The notes under the pieces: model-generated
What the model was told of the DNA's origin: nothing
The model's database searches: none
Seen by the model: the letters and a program-made list of their open reading frames with translations, nothing else
Assembly (NCBI GenBank): GCA_900762815.1
Contig: CAAFHX010000022.1
Coordinates: 1-7,617 of the forward strand
Reading direction: 5' to 3'
From: Candidatus Avelusimicrobium facis
GTDB lineage: Bacteria; Elusimicrobiota; Elusimicrobia; Elusimicrobiales; Elusimicrobiaceae
Length of the DNA: 7,617 nucleotides
Shown here: positions 7,371 through 7,617 of the stretch, piece after piece
Layout of the letters: each line of letters begins with the position of its first letter
Numbering within the stretch: position 1 is the stretch's first letter
Position numbers and translations under genes: made by a program

Positions 7371-7430
7371 CAAAAGGCCCCGGGGGTATTCCTACTTTTC
7401 TCCGGGGCAGAAAAGGACCAAAAGGCCCCG
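7371..7430. repeat. GC-rich hairpin between 12-base direct repeats
   Basis: CAAAAGGCCCCG occurs at 7371-7382 and again at 7419-7430. The first copy overlaps a hairpin in which GCCCCGG (7377-7383) pairs with CCGGGGC (7402-7408) around an 18-base loop. The second copy starts a smaller hairpin, GGCCC-CGC-GGGCC (7424-7436). CGGGGC (7403-7408) could instead pair with GCCCCG (7425-7430), so two folds compete. Read on the minus strand, both GC stems are followed by CTTTTG, as weak terminators would be. No gene is seen here. Confidence 0.55.
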
Positions 7431-7432
7431 CG

Positions 7433-7554
7433 GGCCTGCGGAGCATAAAAAATAAAATTTTCTTATTCCGCCTTTGACTCGCCGCTATGCAGTGACTCAG
7501 ACAAAAGGCGGATTTTTGTATGAAATTTTATTTTTTATAAACGCTCCGAGGACC
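7433..7554. repeat. Large nested imperfect palindrome (about 122 bases)
   Basis: ATAAAAAATAAAATTT (7445-7460) is the exact reverse complement of 7523-7538. Outside it CGGAGC (7439-7444) matches GCTCCG (7543-7548) after a four-base AAAC bulge (7539-7542). With single-base bulges at G7438 and A7552, pairing continues to 7433 and 7554. Inside, TCCGCCTTT (7467-7475) pairs with AAAGGCGGA (7504-7512). Further partial pairing is possible between the two GACTC copies (7476-7480, 7494-7498). The arms are seen directly. Whether this is a small mobile element, a structured RNA or a terminator complex cannot be told. No protein gene lies inside it. Confidence 0.75.
7467..7517 (+). terminator. Inner hairpin with T-tract, terminator-like
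   Basis: The inner stem TCCGCCTTT/AAAGGCGGA (7467-7475 with 7504-7512) is followed directly by TTTTT (7513-7517) on the + strand. It looks like an intrinsic terminator, but the loop is long (28 bases) and the upstream operon already has a better one at 7321-7357. It could be a back-up terminator or the 3' end of a small RNA; no promoter for one is evident. Confidence 0.35.
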
Positions 7555-7617
7555 GCTGTGTAAACGGCAGATAGGCCGTGTGGTTATCTAATAAGGTCAT
7601 CCCCGAGAGTCTCAGTC
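7555..7617. other. Intergenic remainder ending in a probable half-hairpin
   Basis: No plus-strand gene is seen. Weak stems are ACGGC/GCCGT (7564-7568 with 7575-7579) and AGATA/TATCT (7569-7573 with 7585-7589). The last bases read GTCATCCCCGA, then GAGTCTCAG, then TC. If the next bases beyond the window are GGGG, CCCCGA (7601-7606) would close a hairpin of the dispersed intergenic palindrome kind. A minus-strand reading frame without stop also runs in from the edge to a TAA at 7535-7537 but is too short to call a gene. Confidence 0.3.

Noticed and set aside
7371..7430. CRISPR array
   Set aside because: Only two copies of a 12-base unit are present, part of hairpin stems, with no further regularly spaced copies and no cas gene.
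7433..7554. Integron attC site
   Set aside because: Bulged arms resemble attC folding, but the paired core boxes of type GTTRRRY and RYYYAAC are missing and no integrase or cassette is present in the window.
7295..7617. tRNA or other standard RNA gene in the tail
   Set aside because: No T-loop motif of the GTTCGAATC type, no cloverleaf and no RNase P, tmRNA or SRP signature motif could be found.

Overview
The window carries three genes on the + strand in two transcription units, followed by a 323-base intergenic tail full of inverted repeats. The organism looks like a Gram-negative-type bacterium with a fairly GC-rich genome, frequent TTG leucine codons and Shine-Dalgarno use at some but not all genes. 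The unusual architecture of the giant protein made me think of a gut-type Elusimicrobiota member. That is an impression from memory, with no marker gene here to prove it.

Region 1 (55-5442) is a single giant ORF of 1795 codons. Its product has a Sec-type signal sequence and a Gln/Ala-rich helical, probably coiled-coil N-terminal part. Next come a Cys-pair segment, an isolated membrane helix near residue 604, a long helical and then beta-rich middle part, and a C-terminal block of about twelve hydrophobic helices. The block has the layout of a degenerate major facilitator superfamily (MFS) transporter. I do not recognise the whole protein as a described family. A clear intrinsic terminator (5462-5487) closes this unit.

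Region 2 (5488-7357) is a two-gene operon. A promoter with an extended -10 sits so close to the first ATG that the message may be leaderless. Gene one (5562-6200) encodes a CpXC-domain, probably zinc-binding protein of unknown function. Gene two (6197-7294) overlaps it by ATGA and encodes a class II tRNA nucleotidyltransferase (CCA-adding or A-adding type), which repairs or builds tRNA 3' ends. The overlap suggests translational coupling. A strong terminator (7321-7357) ends the operon.

Region 3 (7358-7617) has no convincing gene. It holds a GC-rich hairpin flanked by a 12-base direct repeat and then a nested imperfect palindrome of about 122 bases (7433-7554). The last bases look like half of another hairpin cut by the window edge. 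On sequence alone this is a cluster of structured intergenic elements of unknown function.

The items most worth following up are the giant secreted/MFS-like fusion protein and the nested palindrome. No defence system, CRISPR array, rRNA, tRNA or transposase gene is visible.
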